Source: Pseudomonadota bacterium (GTDB lineage: Bacteria > Pseudomonadota > Gammaproteobacteria > Burkholderiales > Rhodocyclaceae). Taken from it: DNA of 52,806 bases. Every line of letters begins with the position of its first letter. Within the stretch, counting starts at the first letter, position 1. The position numbers and the translations under genes were made by a program. Of this stretch, positions 34,799 to 43,082 are shown in pieces. The notes below the pieces were generated by a model. It was given only the letters and a program-made list of their open reading frames with translations. It was not told the origin of the DNA and did no database searches. The DNA lies in the NCBI GenBank assembly GCA_021849505.1, contig JAJZSW010000009.1:1-52806 (forward strand), given 5' to 3'.

Positions 34799-35406
34799 GT
34801 GCCGACCTTCAGGACTTTGCCGTTGGGCAGGGGAATCGCCTGGTGGCTGGTGAGGATGGCGATGCCGCCATTTGTCACGTGCTCCACGATCAGCCCGGAG
34901 AGCATCTCGACCGCCTTGACGTCGAGCGCGGTGAAGGGCTCGTCGAGGATCCACAGCGTGGCCTTGCGCACCGCGAGACGGGCGAGCAGCACGCGGCGTT
35001 TCTGGCCGGCGGACAGGAAACGTACGTTCAGGTCCTCGCGCCCCCGCAGGCCGAAACGGGCCAGCGCCTTGAGCGCCGCCATTTCCTCAAGCGCCGTGCC
35101 GTCGAGTTGGGCGGCGAGTGTCAGGTTTTCCAGCGGGGTGAGTTCTTCCTTGACGGCGCCATGGTGGCCGAGGAACAGCAGCTGGCGGCGATAGCCCTCG
35201 GCCAGGACCTTGATCGGCTCTCCCTGCCAGAAGACTTCACCCTCTGCCGCGGGCGACAGGCCGGCGAGAATTCTGAGCAGGCTGGTCTTGCCGGCGCCGT
35301 TCTCGCCCTGCACGTGCAACCATTCGCCCGGACCGACCGCGAGATCGAGTCCGGCAAACAGGCGGCGCTCGCCGCGGACGCAGGAAAGGGCAGTGGCAGT
35401 CAGCAT
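34795..35406 (-). CDS. ccmA: ATP-binding protein CcmA of the haem maturation ABC complex
   Basis: 203 residues from ATG 35406 (MLTATALSCVRGERRLFAGL). Walker A is GENGAGKTSLL, the signature region is LSAGQKRRVLLARL and Walker B is TLWILDEPF. An ATG at 35436 would add ten unlikely residues. No clear ribosome-binding site precedes either start, and the FNR-like site upstream would place the transcription start almost at the ATG. It is the first gene of ccmABCDEFGHI-hpt. Confidence 0.93.
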   Translation of the reverse strand: MLTATALSCVRGERRLFAGLDLAVGPGEWLHVQGENGAGKTSLLRILAGLSPAAEGEVFWQGEPIKVLAEGYRRQLLFLGHHGAVKEELTPLENLTLAAQLDGTALEEMAALKALARFGLRGREDLNVRFLSAGQKRRVLLARLAVRKATLWILDEPFTALDVKAVEMLSGLIVEHVTNGGIAILTSHQAIPLPNGKVLKVGT

Positions 35407-35442
35407 GGGGGGCGAATTTTGCCTGAACGAACGCAAAAAGGC

Positions 35443-35456
35443 TTAATGCGCATCAA
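35443..35456 (-). promoter_or_regulatory. FNR-like site upstream of ccmA
   Basis: On the minus strand TTGATGCGCATTAA differs from the FNR consensus TTGAT-N4-ATCAA at one base. Spacing of -41.5 would give a start near 35408, with CAAAAT at 35421-35416 as a -10-like element. The ccmA mRNA would then be nearly leaderless, in line with the missing ribosome-binding site. This matches the need to induce Ccm together with anaerobic nap. Confidence 0.42.
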
Positions 35457-35464
35457 CTTATCCA

Positions 35465-35489
35465 AAAGTCGGCGCTGGCAGGACGGCAT
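35465..35489 (-). repeat. Dispersed 25-bp repeat in the ccmA-rnfB gap
   Basis: A minus-strand copy with three differences from the consensus, beside the FNR-like site and the alternative hairpins. Confidence 0.8.
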
Positions 35490-35512
35490 CCGTGGCTGCC
35501 CGGATGGCAGCC
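35487..35512 (+). other. Two mutually exclusive hairpins in the ccmA-rnfB gap
   Basis: CATCCG (35487-35492) can pair with CGGATG (35501-35506), while GGCTGCC (35494-35500) can pair with GGCAGCC (35506-35512). The two stems cannot form together as simple hairpins. The segment directly follows a copy of the dispersed repeat. It resembles an attenuator-type switch, but this is inference. Confidence 0.3.
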
Positions 35513-35600
35513 CTGATTTAATAGTGGTTTCTATGGGTCGTATAAAAACCATTGTTTGCTGCGCTGCCGCAACCTTACCTATACTGTTCATCATCACGAA

Positions 35601-35756
35601 CACGCTCGGGGCGCAACCCTGAGCGTGCAAGTCGGAAAAGGCGATACGCCGCCTTTTCGCCCAGTTGGCCGGAAATCCCCTGGCTACGCCGTGATGGTCG
35701 TCGAAGCGCATGCCCGCAAGGCGTGCGTTTCGATGGGCCGCAAAGCTCGCTTTGCG
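35601..35756 (+). other. Strongly structured leader region upstream of rnfB, candidate regulatory RNA
   Basis: Four stems lie in a row. (1) CACGCTCGGG/CCC-t-GAGCGTG (35601-35627). (2) AAAAGGC/GCCTTTT (35636-35657). (3) A 13-bp stem 35702-35714 with 35720-35732, including two G-U pairs and loop CGCAA. (4) Perfect CGCAAAGC/GCTTTGCG (35739-35756). Short open frames cover the region but look unlike proteins. A T run at 35810-35816 lies downstream without a stem. I do not match it to any riboswitch class I can recall. The 454-bp gap also holds an FNR-like site and one dispersed repeat. Confidence 0.4.
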
Positions 35757-35860
35757 TGCAGCTACCGTTCATGAGTAGGTCGGTGTTGTTGCGCGGCGGA
35801 GTTTTTTTAATCACGGCGCGTACATAGCAGTGCGCCATAGCGGGGGGTGGTGCTGTCTTC

Positions 35861-36739
35861 ATGGAATCGGTGTCGAGTCTGGCAGTGGCAGGCGGCTTCA
35901 TGGCCGTGCTGGGCATCGCGCTCGCGGGCCTGCTTGCCTTCGCCAACCGCAAGCTGTTCGTCTATGAGGATCCGCGCATCGGGGCGATCGAGGACCTGCT
36001 GCCGAAGTCGAATTGCGGCGCCTGCGGAGAGCCCGGCTGCCGCGGCTTCGCCGAAAAGGTGGTGACTGGCGACGTCGTACCCGCACAATGCACGGTCAGC
36101 TCTCCGCAGCAGCGCAAGGACATCGCCGACCTGCTGGGCGTCGAGGCCGGCAATATCGAGAAAAAAGTCGCGCGGCTGGCCTGCGCGGGCGGCAAGCATG
36201 TCGCTTTCATCCGGGCGCGCTATGCCGGCCTCAAGACCTGCCGCGCGGCGGCGGTGGTCGGCGGCGGGGGGAAGGAATGCGCCTGGGGCTGCCTCGGGCT
36301 GGGCGATTGCGAGGCGGTCTGCGAGTTCGATGCGCTCCACCTCGACATGCACGGCCTGCCCGTGGTCGATGCCGACAAGTGTGCCGCCTGCAACGATTGC
36401 GTCGAAGTCTGCCCCAAGGGCCTGTTCTCCCTCGAGCCGGTCAGCCGCAAGCTCTGGGTGGCCTGCAAGAACAAGGCGGATGGCGATACGGCGGAAGCCT
36501 CCTGCGAAGTGGCCTGCACCGCCTGCGGGAAGTGCGTGTCCGACGCGCCGCCGGGCCTGATCCGCCTCGACGGCAACCTCGCGACGATCCGTTACGAACT
36601 GAACAACTGGGCGACGCGCGGCCCGATCGAGCGCTGCCCGACCGGCGCCATCGTCTGGTTCGAACAGCCCAACACGGCGGTCAAGGGCGCCGCCGCGAAG
36701 AAGATCCTGCGGCAGGATGCGCTGCCCCAGTTGCACTGA
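35861..36739 (+). CDS. rnfB: Electron transport complex subunit RnfB, long multi-cluster form
   Basis: 292 residues. An N-terminal membrane anchor (about 8-28) is followed by the RnfB cluster motif SNCGACGEPGCRGFAEKVV. Further Cys clusters are CAWGCLGLGDCEAVCEF, CAACNDCVEVCPKGLF and CEVACTACGKCVSDAPPG, with CPTGAI last. E. coli RsxB has about 190 residues and fewer clusters; this form resembles the longer RnfB of clostridia and other anaerobes. RnfB accepts or donates electrons from ferredoxin. It is the first gene of the operon, followed 34 bp later by the oxidoreductase. Confidence 0.93.
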   Translation: MESVSSLAVAGGFMAVLGIALAGLLAFANRKLFVYEDPRIGAIEDLLPKSNCGACGEPGCRGFAEKVVTGDVVPAQCTVSSPQQRKDIADLLGVEAGNIEKKVARLACAGGKHVAFIRARYAGLKTCRAAAVVGGGGKECAWGCLGLGDCEAVCEFDALHLDMHGLPVVDADKCAACNDCVEVCPKGLFSLEPVSRKLWVACKNKADGDTAEASCEVACTACGKCVSDAPPGLIRLDGNLATIRYELNNWATRGPIERCPTGAIVWFEQPNTAVKGAAAKKILRQDALPQLH

Positions 36740-36773
36740 ACGAGCTGCACCGATTTCTGATTAGGAGTTTGTC

Positions 36774-39700
36774 ATGTTGATGAAACTGTTCAAGTCCGCC
36801 AAGAGCGATTCCGGCCAGGCCGCCGACCAGGTCAAGTATCCGGGCGTCCGCGACGCGGTCGACGGCAACACCGCCGTCATCCACGTCGAGCGCGAGTCCT
36901 CCGATGCGGCCGGCGCCTACCCGATCACGCCCTCGACGCAGATGGGCGAGTACTGGGCCGAGGCCGTCGCGCAGGGGCACCTCAACATCTCCGACAAGCC
37001 GCTGATCTTCATCGAGCCGGAATCGGAGCACGCCGCCGCGGGGGTCACCGCCGGGATGGCGATGACCGGCCTGCGCGCCACCAATTTCTCTTCGGCGCAG
37101 GGCGTCGCCTTCATGCACGAATCGCTCTACGGCGCGGTCGGCAAGCGCCTGCCCTACATCCTCAACATGGGCTGCCGCGCGATCACCAAGGCCTCGCTCA
37201 ACGTGCACTGCAGCCACGACGACTACCATTGCGTCGACGACACCGGCTTCATCCAGGTGATGGCGAAGAGCGCCACCGAGGCGGCCGACCTCAACCTGAT
37301 CGGCCGCAAGGTGGCCGAGCTGTCGCTCACTCCCGCGATCATCGGTCAGGACGGCTTCCTGACGACCCACCTGATCGAGTCCTGCGTGCTGCCCGAGCGC
37401 GAGCTGGTCGCTGAGTTTTGCGGCAAGCCGGACGACCTGATCGACACGCCGACCCCGGCGCAGCAGATGCTCTACGGCCCGAAGCGTCGCCGCGTGCCGG
37501 CCATCTGGGATGTCGATGTGCCGCTCGTTTCCGGCACGGTACAGAACCAGGATGCCTACATGCAGGCCGTTGCCGGCCAGCGTCCCTACTTCTTCGACCA
37601 CATTCCCGAAATTACCGACGCCTGCATGGCCGAATACGCCAGCCTGACCGGCCGCCGCTACCAGCGCGTCTCGACTTACAAGATCGAGGATGCCGATTAC
37701 CTGGTCGTCGGGATGGGCAGCATGATCGTGCAGGCGGAAGCCGTTGCGGATTACCTGCGCGCGACGCGCGGCCTCAAGGTCGGCGTCGTCAACGTCACGA
37801 TGTATCGTCCATTCCCGGGCGACCTGCTCGGCGAGATCGTCAAGGGCCGCAAGGGCGTGGCGGTGCTCGAGCGCACCGACCAGCCCCTCGCCGAAGACCT
37901 GCCGCTGATGCGCGAGATGCGCGCGACGGTGACCAAGTGCCTCGAAAACGGGCTGGCGCTGAACGAGGCGAAACCTTATCCCGGCTATGCCAGTTTCGCG
38001 GCCGGCGAGATGCCGCGCCTGTATTCCGGCTGCTTCGGCCTCGGTTCGCGCGACATGCAGCCCGAGGCGCTGATCGGCGCCATCGAGAACATGCTGCCCG
38101 ATGGCCCGAAGCGCAAGTTCTTCTACCTTTCCGTCGATTTCGTGCGCGACCCCTTCAATCCGAAGGACGAGATCCACCAGCAGGACCTCCAGGAAAAATA
38201 TCCGCGCATCCGCGAACTGGCCGTGCGCGGCTCGGAAAATCCCAACCTGCTGCCCAAGGGTGCGATCACCGTGCGCATGCACTCGGTGGGCGGCTGGGGC
38301 GCGATCACCACCGGCAAGAACCTGGCGATGACGCTGTTCGAGCTGCTCGGCTGGGACATCAAGGCCAATCCGAAATACGGCTCGGAGAAGAAGGGCCAGC
38401 CGACCACCTACTACCTCTCGGCCGCGCCGGAACCGATCCGCATCAACTGCGAATACACCTATGTCGACGTCGTGCTCTCGCCCGACCCGGCGGTGTTCGG
38501 CCATTCGAACCCGTTGTCCGGCCTGAAGAAGGGCGGCGTCTTCATCATCCAGTCCAACCTCGGCGACGAGACCTGGGCGAGTTTTCCGCTCTGGGCTCAG
38601 AAGTTCATCGTCGATAACGAGATCCATGTCTTCCATATCGATGCCTTCCAGGTGGCGCGCGAGGAGGCCGGTTCGGCCGACCTGCAACTGCGCATGCAGG
38701 GCATCGCCTTCCAGGGCGCTTTCTTTGCCGCCAGTCCGACCATGGCGAATGCCGGCCTCACCGAAGCCACGCTGTTCACGGCGATCGAGGCGCAGTTGCA
38801 GTCCAAGTTCGGCAGCAAGGGGGCGCGCGTCGTGCAGGACAACCTGCGCGTGGTGAAGCGCGGCTTCACCGAACTCAAGGAGATCACCGACAAGCAGGTC
38901 GGCGTCACCCGCAAGCAGCTGGCCAGGAAGGACGCCGGCCTGCCGGTCATGCTGGGGGAACTGCCCGCCAGCGACGGCAAGGTGGCCGACATCCACCGCT
39001 TCTGGGAGCAGACCGGCAACTTCTACCTGACCGGCAAGGGTTCCGACAACCTCGTCGATCCCTTCATCGGCGCTTCGCTGATGCCGGCCGCCACCGGCGT
39101 GTTCCGCGACATGACCGGCATCCGCTTCGAGCATCCGGTGTGGATCGCCGAGAACTGCACGGCCTGCGGCAACTGCTACGTCGAGTGCCCCGACTCCGCG
39201 ATCCCCGGCCTGGTCAGCACGATCGGCGACGTCTTCAACACCGTGGTCAACCGCATCGAGACGCAGGGGACGCCGACACGTTATCTGCGGCGCGGCGTGC
39301 GCACGCTGGAGAAGAAGCTGCGCGCCCTGGTGGGCGGCGGCGACGGCGTCGCGGTACGGCCGCTGGTCGACAAGGCGATCGAGGAAACCATCGCCGAAGC
39401 GGCCGAGGACGACTGGGAAAAGATGGGCGCCGAGTTCAAGCTGTTCACGAACGAGCTGGGCGACTTCGCCTTTGGCACCACCAAGCCCTACTGGACGCAG
39501 AAGGAAAAGAAGGCCAAGGGCAGCGGCGGCCTGTTCTCGATCACCATCAATCCCTACACCTGCAAGGGCTGCGCGCTGTGCGTGACGGTCTGCGACGACG
39601 ATGCGCTGAAGATGGTGACGCAGAGCGAGGAATCGGTGCAGAAGCTGCGCGACGACTGGAAGCTGTGGCTCGACCTGCCGACCACGCCGAAGGAGTACAG

Positions 39701-41693
39701 CCGCATCGACAGCCTCGACGAGAAGATCGGCGCGCTGGAAACCCTGCTGCTCGACAAGCAGAACTACAACGCGATGAACTGCGGCGACGGCGCCTGCCTG
39801 GGCTGCGGCGAAAAAACCGCGATCCATCTGTTCACCGCGACGGTGACGGCGCTGATGCAGCCGCGCGTCAAGGTTTTCGTGGCGAAGCTCGACGACCTGA
39901 TCGGCAGGCTCGAACAGCACATGCGCATCAAGCTCGCCTCGGCCGTCGACCTCACCGATACCAGCGCCGTGGTGCGCGCGGTGGAGGCCACCGGCCAGCA
40001 CGACCTGACCCTGTCCAACCTCGCCTCCAAGCTCAACGAGAACAAGCCCTCGCAATTGCTCGACCCGGTCTGGGTGAAGAACACCGCCCAACTGATCGAA
40101 AAGCTCAAGGACCTGCGCTGGCGTTATCTCGAAGGCCCGACCAAACGCGGCCGTGCCGACATGGGCATCGTCAACGCCACGGGCTGCACCTCGGTCTGGG
40201 GCGCCACCTGGCCCTACCACCCGTATCCTTTCCCCTGGGCTTCGCACCTGTTCCAGGATGCGCCCTCGGTGGCGATGGGCCTGTTCGAGGGCCACATGGC
40301 GAAGATGACCGAAGGCTTCAAGGCCGTGCGCATCGCCGAGAAGGAACTGGCCAATGACTACCTGCCCGACCGTGACGACGACTTCTTCCGTCGCTTCGGC
40401 TGGCGCCAGTTCTCGGCCGACGAGTGGCTGCTCTGCCCGCCCGTGGTGGCGATGGGGGGCGATGGCGCGATGTACGACATCGGCTTCCAGAACCTCTCGC
40501 GCGCCCTGATGTCGGGCATGCCCGTCAAGGTGTTCGTCGTCGATACGCAGGTGTACTCCAACACCGGCGGCCAGGCCTGCACCTCGGGCTTCATCTCCCA
40601 GGTGTCCGACATGGCACCCTACGGCAAGGCGCAGGGCGGCAAGCAGGAGACGCGCAAGGAGATCTCGCTGATCGGTCTCGCCCATCGCACCTCCTACGTG
40701 ATGCAGGGCTCGATCGCTCACGTCAATCACCTGATCGAAAGCTACATCGACGGCCTCAACAGCCGCCGGCCTGCGCTGTTCAATATCTATACGCCCTGTC
40801 CGCCGGAGCATGGCATCGGCGACGACAAGAGCGTCGACCAGAGCAAGCTCGCGGTCGAGAGCCGCGCCTATCCGCTGTTCCGCTTCGACCCGGACGCCGG
40901 CACCACCTTCCACGAGACCGTCAGCCTCGAAGGCAACCCGGCGCTCGACCAGGACTGGCCGACCTACACGCTCAAGTACAAGGACGACGCCGGCGCCGAG
41001 AAGAGCATGACCCTGCCGCTCACCTTCGCCGACTTCGCCGCGACGGAAGCGCGCTTCCTCAAGCAGTTCAAGAAGGCGCCGCCCGAGACCTGGAACGAGA
41101 ACATGGTGATGCTGGCCGACTTCATCCGGCTCGACGAGGACGAGCGCGAGGGCAAGTTCCCCTATATCTGGGCCGTCGATGCGAAGAACCGCCTGATGCG
41201 CCTGCTGGTCACCGCGGACATGGTGCGCTCGACCGAAGAACGCCTGCAGTTCTGGCGCCAGCTGCGCAACATCGCCGGCCTCGACGCCAGGCCGGCGGCC
41301 GACACCGGCGAGGTCGCCGCGCGCGTGCGCGCCGAGCTGCTGGCCAAGATCACTGCCAGCCTCGGCATGGCGGGCAGCGATTTTGGTGCCGTCCCGCCAG
41401 CGCCGACTTTCGCCGGCGAACCCGGCGGCGCCGCCAGCGGGGAATACGAGCCGGTCTGGGTCGAGACGCCGGAGTGCACGGCCTGTGACGAGTGCATCAA
41501 GCTCGCGCCGAAGACCTTCGCCTACAACGACCAGAAGCTGGCGATCGTCATCGACCCGAAGGGCGACAAGTTCGCCGATATCGTCAAGTCGGCCGAGAAG
41601 TGCACGGCCGGCTGCATCCATCCGGGCACGCCGTCGAACATGAACGAGCCGGGGATCGAGAAGCTGATGGCGCGGGCGGCAAAATACAACTGA
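36774..41693 (+). CDS. Giant 2-oxoacid (pyruvate-type):ferredoxin oxidoreductase fused to a C-terminal ferredoxin domain
   Basis: 1639 residues; usual NifJ/POR has about 1170-1200. The domain order is NifJ-like. An alpha domain (1-420, AYPITPSTQMGEYWAEAVA) and a gamma domain (about 500-720, MHSVGGWGAITTGKNLA) lead. Two [4Fe-4S] sites follow (CTACGNCYVECP near 793, CKGCALCVTVCDDDAL near 930). A TPP domain comes next (GDGACLGCGEKTAIHL near 1003; GGDGAMYDIGFQN near 1229; VYSNTGGQACTSG), with an insertion of roughly 120 residues. A final single-cluster ferredoxin (CTACDECIK...CTAGC, 1568-1610) is joined by an AVPPAPTF linker encoded by a dispersed repeat. It likely interconverts a 2-oxoacid plus CoA with acyl-CoA, CO2 and reduced ferredoxin. 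Lying between rnfB and rnfC, it probably exchanges electrons with Rnf. Confidence 0.88.
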   Translation: MLMKLFKSAKSDSGQAADQVKYPGVRDAVDGNTAVIHVERESSDAAGAYPITPSTQMGEYWAEAVAQGHLNISDKPLIFIEPESEHAAAGVTAGMAMTGLRATNFSSAQGVAFMHESLYGAVGKRLPYILNMGCRAITKASLNVHCSHDDYHCVDDTGFIQVMAKSATEAADLNLIGRKVAELSLTPAIIGQDGFLTTHLIESCVLPERELVAEFCGKPDDLIDTPTPAQQMLYGPKRRRVPAIWDVDVPLVSGTVQNQDAYMQAVAGQRPYFFDHIPEITDACMAEYASLTGRRYQRVSTYKIEDADYLVVGMGSMIVQAEAVADYLRATRGLKVGVVNVTMYRPFPGDLLGEIVKGRKGVAVLERTDQPLAEDLPLMREMRATVTKCLENGLALNEAKPYPGYASFAAGEMPRLYSGCFGLGSRDMQPEALIGAIENMLPDGPKRKFFYLSVDFVRDPFNPKDEIHQQDLQEKYPRIRELAVRGSENPNLLPKGAITVRMHSVGGWGAITTGKNLAMTLFELLGWDIKANPKYGSEKKGQPTTYYLSAAPEPIRINCEYTYVDVVLSPDPAVFGHSNPLSGLKKGGVFIIQSNLGDETWASFPLWAQKFIVDNEIHVFHIDAFQVAREEAGSADLQLRMQGIAFQGAFFAASPTMANAGLTEATLFTAIEAQLQSKFGSKGARVVQDNLRVVKRGFTELKEITDKQVGVTRKQLARKDAGLPVMLGELPASDGKVADIHRFWEQTGNFYLTGKGSDNLVDPFIGASLMPAATGVFRDMTGIRFEHPVWIAENCTACGNCYVECPDSAIPGLVSTIGDVFNTVVNRIETQGTPTRYLRRGVRTLEKKLRALVGGGDGVAVRPLVDKAIEETIAEAAEDDWEKMGAEFKLFTNELGDFAFGTTKPYWTQKEKKAKGSGGLFSITINPYTCKGCALCVTVCDDDALKMVTQSEESVQKLRDDWKLWLDLPTTPKEYSRIDSLDEKIGALETLLLDKQNYNAMNCGDGACLGCGEKTAIHLFTATVTALMQPRVKVFVAKLDDLIGRLEQHMRIKLASAVDLTDTSAVVRAVEATGQHDLTLSNLASKLNENKPSQLLDPVWVKNTAQLIEKLKDLRWRYLEGPTKRGRADMGIVNATGCTSVWGATWPYHPYPFPWASHLFQDAPSVAMGLFEGHMAKMTEGFKAVRIAEKELANDYLPDRDDDFFRRFGWRQFSADEWLLCPPVVAMGGDGAMYDIGFQNLSRALMSGMPVKVFVVDTQVYSNTGGQACTSGFISQVSDMAPYGKAQGGKQETRKEISLIGLAHRTSYVMQGSIAHVNHLIESYIDGLNSRRPALFNIYTPCPPEHGIGDDKSVDQSKLAVESRAYPLFRFDPDAGTTFHETVSLEGNPALDQDWPTYTLKYKDDAGAEKSMTLPLTFADFAATEARFLKQFKKAPPETWNENMVMLADFIRLDEDEREGKFPYIWAVDAKNRLMRLLVTADMVRSTEERLQFWRQLRNIAGLDARPAADTGEVAARVRAELLAKITASLGMAGSDFGAVPPAPTFAGEPGGAASGEYEPVWVETPECTACDECIKLAPKTFAYNDQKLAIVIDPKGDKFADIVKSAEKCTAGCIHPGTPSNMNEPGIEKLMARAAKYN
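41386..41410 (+). repeat. Dispersed 25-bp repeat inside the giant oxidoreductase gene
   Basis: One difference from the consensus. It encodes AVPPAPTF (residues about 1538-1546), precisely in the linker between the TPP part and the C-terminal ferredoxin. Confidence 0.88.
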
Positions 41694-41702
41694 TCCAGTT
41701 CG

Positions 41703-43082
41703 ATGAAACTCCTTTCCTACTTCCGCGGCGAGGCCTTCCAGCGGGGCGTGCATCCGCCGTCCTGCAAGCTGACGGCGGACACGAAGATCCGCCGGTTGCC
41801 GTTCCCGCCGCAGGTGATCGTGCCGCTGTCGCAGCACATCGGCAAGCCGCCGCGCCCCGTCGTCAAGGTGGGGCAGGAAGTGGTCCGTGGCCAACCCATT
41901 GCGCGTACCGATGACTGGCTGTCGGTACCGCACCATGCGCCGGTGACGGGGGTGGTCGAGTTCGTCGGCCTGCGTCCCGGCATGCGCGGGCCGTGGATCG
42001 ACTCGATCGTGATCCGCGCCCATCCGGGCGCGACGCAGGAGGATCTCTGGGGCCAGCCGCAGGACCTGTCCGATACGACCCGCGACGCGCTGCTGCAGGC
42101 AATCTGGGATACCGGCATGGTCGGCCTTGGCGGCGCGGCCTTCCCGACGCACGCCAAGCTGACGGTGCCGAAGCAGGCCAAGGTCCACACGCTGGTGGTA
42201 AATGGCTGCGAGTGCGAGCCCTACCTGACCTGCGACCACCGCGTCATGGTCGAGCAGGCCGACGCCCTGATCGTCGGCATCCGCTACGCGATGCGTGCGA
42301 CCGGCGCGGTGCGCGCCATTGTCGGCATCGAGGACAACAAGCCGGATGCCGCCGCCGCGATCGGTGCGGCGTTGCAGCGCTCCGGACCGGCGCCGGAGGG
42401 GGACATCCACGCCGAACTGGTGCCGACCAAGTATCCGCAGGGATCCGAAAAGATGCTGATCATGGCGCTGTTCGGCGTTGAGATTCCCGCCGGCGGGTTG
42501 CCTGTGTCGATCGGCATGGTGGTCAACAACGTCGGCACGCTCGCCGCGCTGGGCCAGTTGCTGCCCAGGGGACGCGGACTCACCGAACGCGTGGTGACGA
42601 TCACCGGCCCGGGCGTCGCGCGGCCGGGCGACTACATCGTGCCGCTCGGCACGCCGCTGCGCTTCATCCTCGATTATGCGGGCGCCAAGGATGTGGAGGC
42701 GCGCCAGGTGATCCTCGGCGGGCCGATGATGGGCCAGGCCGCCGCCTCGCTCAATGTGCCGGTCACCAAGGGCATCTCCGGCGTGCTGGTGCTGCGCGGC
42801 GACGAGGCGATGCGCCACGAGGACCGCAAGATCTACCCGTGCATCAAGTGCGCCGAGTGCGTCGAATCCTGCCCGATGGGACTCAATCCCTCGACGCTCG
42901 GCATGCTGGCGGCCAAGCGCGAATACGACCTGATGGGCGAGCGGTACCACCTCGGCGAATGCTTCGAATGCGGCTGTTGTTCCTACGTCTGTCCGGCCAA
43001 CATCCCGCTGGTGCAGCAGTTCCGCGTCGCCAAGCAGATCCTGCGCGAGAAGGCCGCTGCCGAGAAAGCGACTGCAAAGTAA
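41703..43082 (+). CDS. rnfC: Electron transport complex subunit RnfC
   Basis: 459 residues. The N-terminal RnfC domain (GVHPPSCKLTAD), the NADH/FMN-binding region (GLGGAAFPTHAKL, VNGCECEPYLTCDHRVM) and an SLBB domain precede two [4Fe-4S] motifs, CIKCAECVESCP and CFECGCCSYVCP. RnfC oxidises or reduces NAD(H) on the cytoplasmic face. Its stop overlaps the rnfD start (TAATG). Confidence 0.96.
   Translation: MKLLSYFRGEAFQRGVHPPSCKLTADTKIRRLPFPPQVIVPLSQHIGKPPRPVVKVGQEVVRGQPIARTDDWLSVPHHAPVTGVVEFVGLRPGMRGPWIDSIVIRAHPGATQEDLWGQPQDLSDTTRDALLQAIWDTGMVGLGGAAFPTHAKLTVPKQAKVHTLVVNGCECEPYLTCDHRVMVEQADALIVGIRYAMRATGAVRAIVGIEDNKPDAAAAIGAALQRSGPAPEGDIHAELVPTKYPQGSEKMLIMALFGVEIPAGGLPVSIGMVVNNVGTLAALGQLLPRGRGLTERVVTITGPGVARPGDYIVPLGTPLRFILDYAGAKDVEARQVILGGPMMGQAAASLNVPVTKGISGVLVLRGDEAMRHEDRKIYPCIKCAECVESCPMGLNPSTLGMLAAKREYDLMGERYHLGECFECGCCSYVCPANIPLVQQFRVAKQILREKAAAEKATAK

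Noticed and set aside
35640-35790. c-di-GMP-I or molybdenum-cofactor riboswitch before rnfB
   Set aside because: A GCAAAGC string recalls the c-di-GMP-I core, but the required GGGCAAACC part and the closing stem are missing. The Moco motif is also not matched.
35552-35827. Short plus-strand open frames upstream of rnfB as possible small proteins
   Set aside because: Two overlapping frames are open but their sequences are basic and irregular with no ribosome-binding site. Strong RNA hairpins explain the region better.
36681-42950. A 2089-residue open frame on the minus strand across the oxidoreductase and rnfC
   Set aside because: It is the antisense shadow of high-GC coding DNA with strong codon bias. 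It lacks recognisable domains, while the plus strand gives clear protein families.
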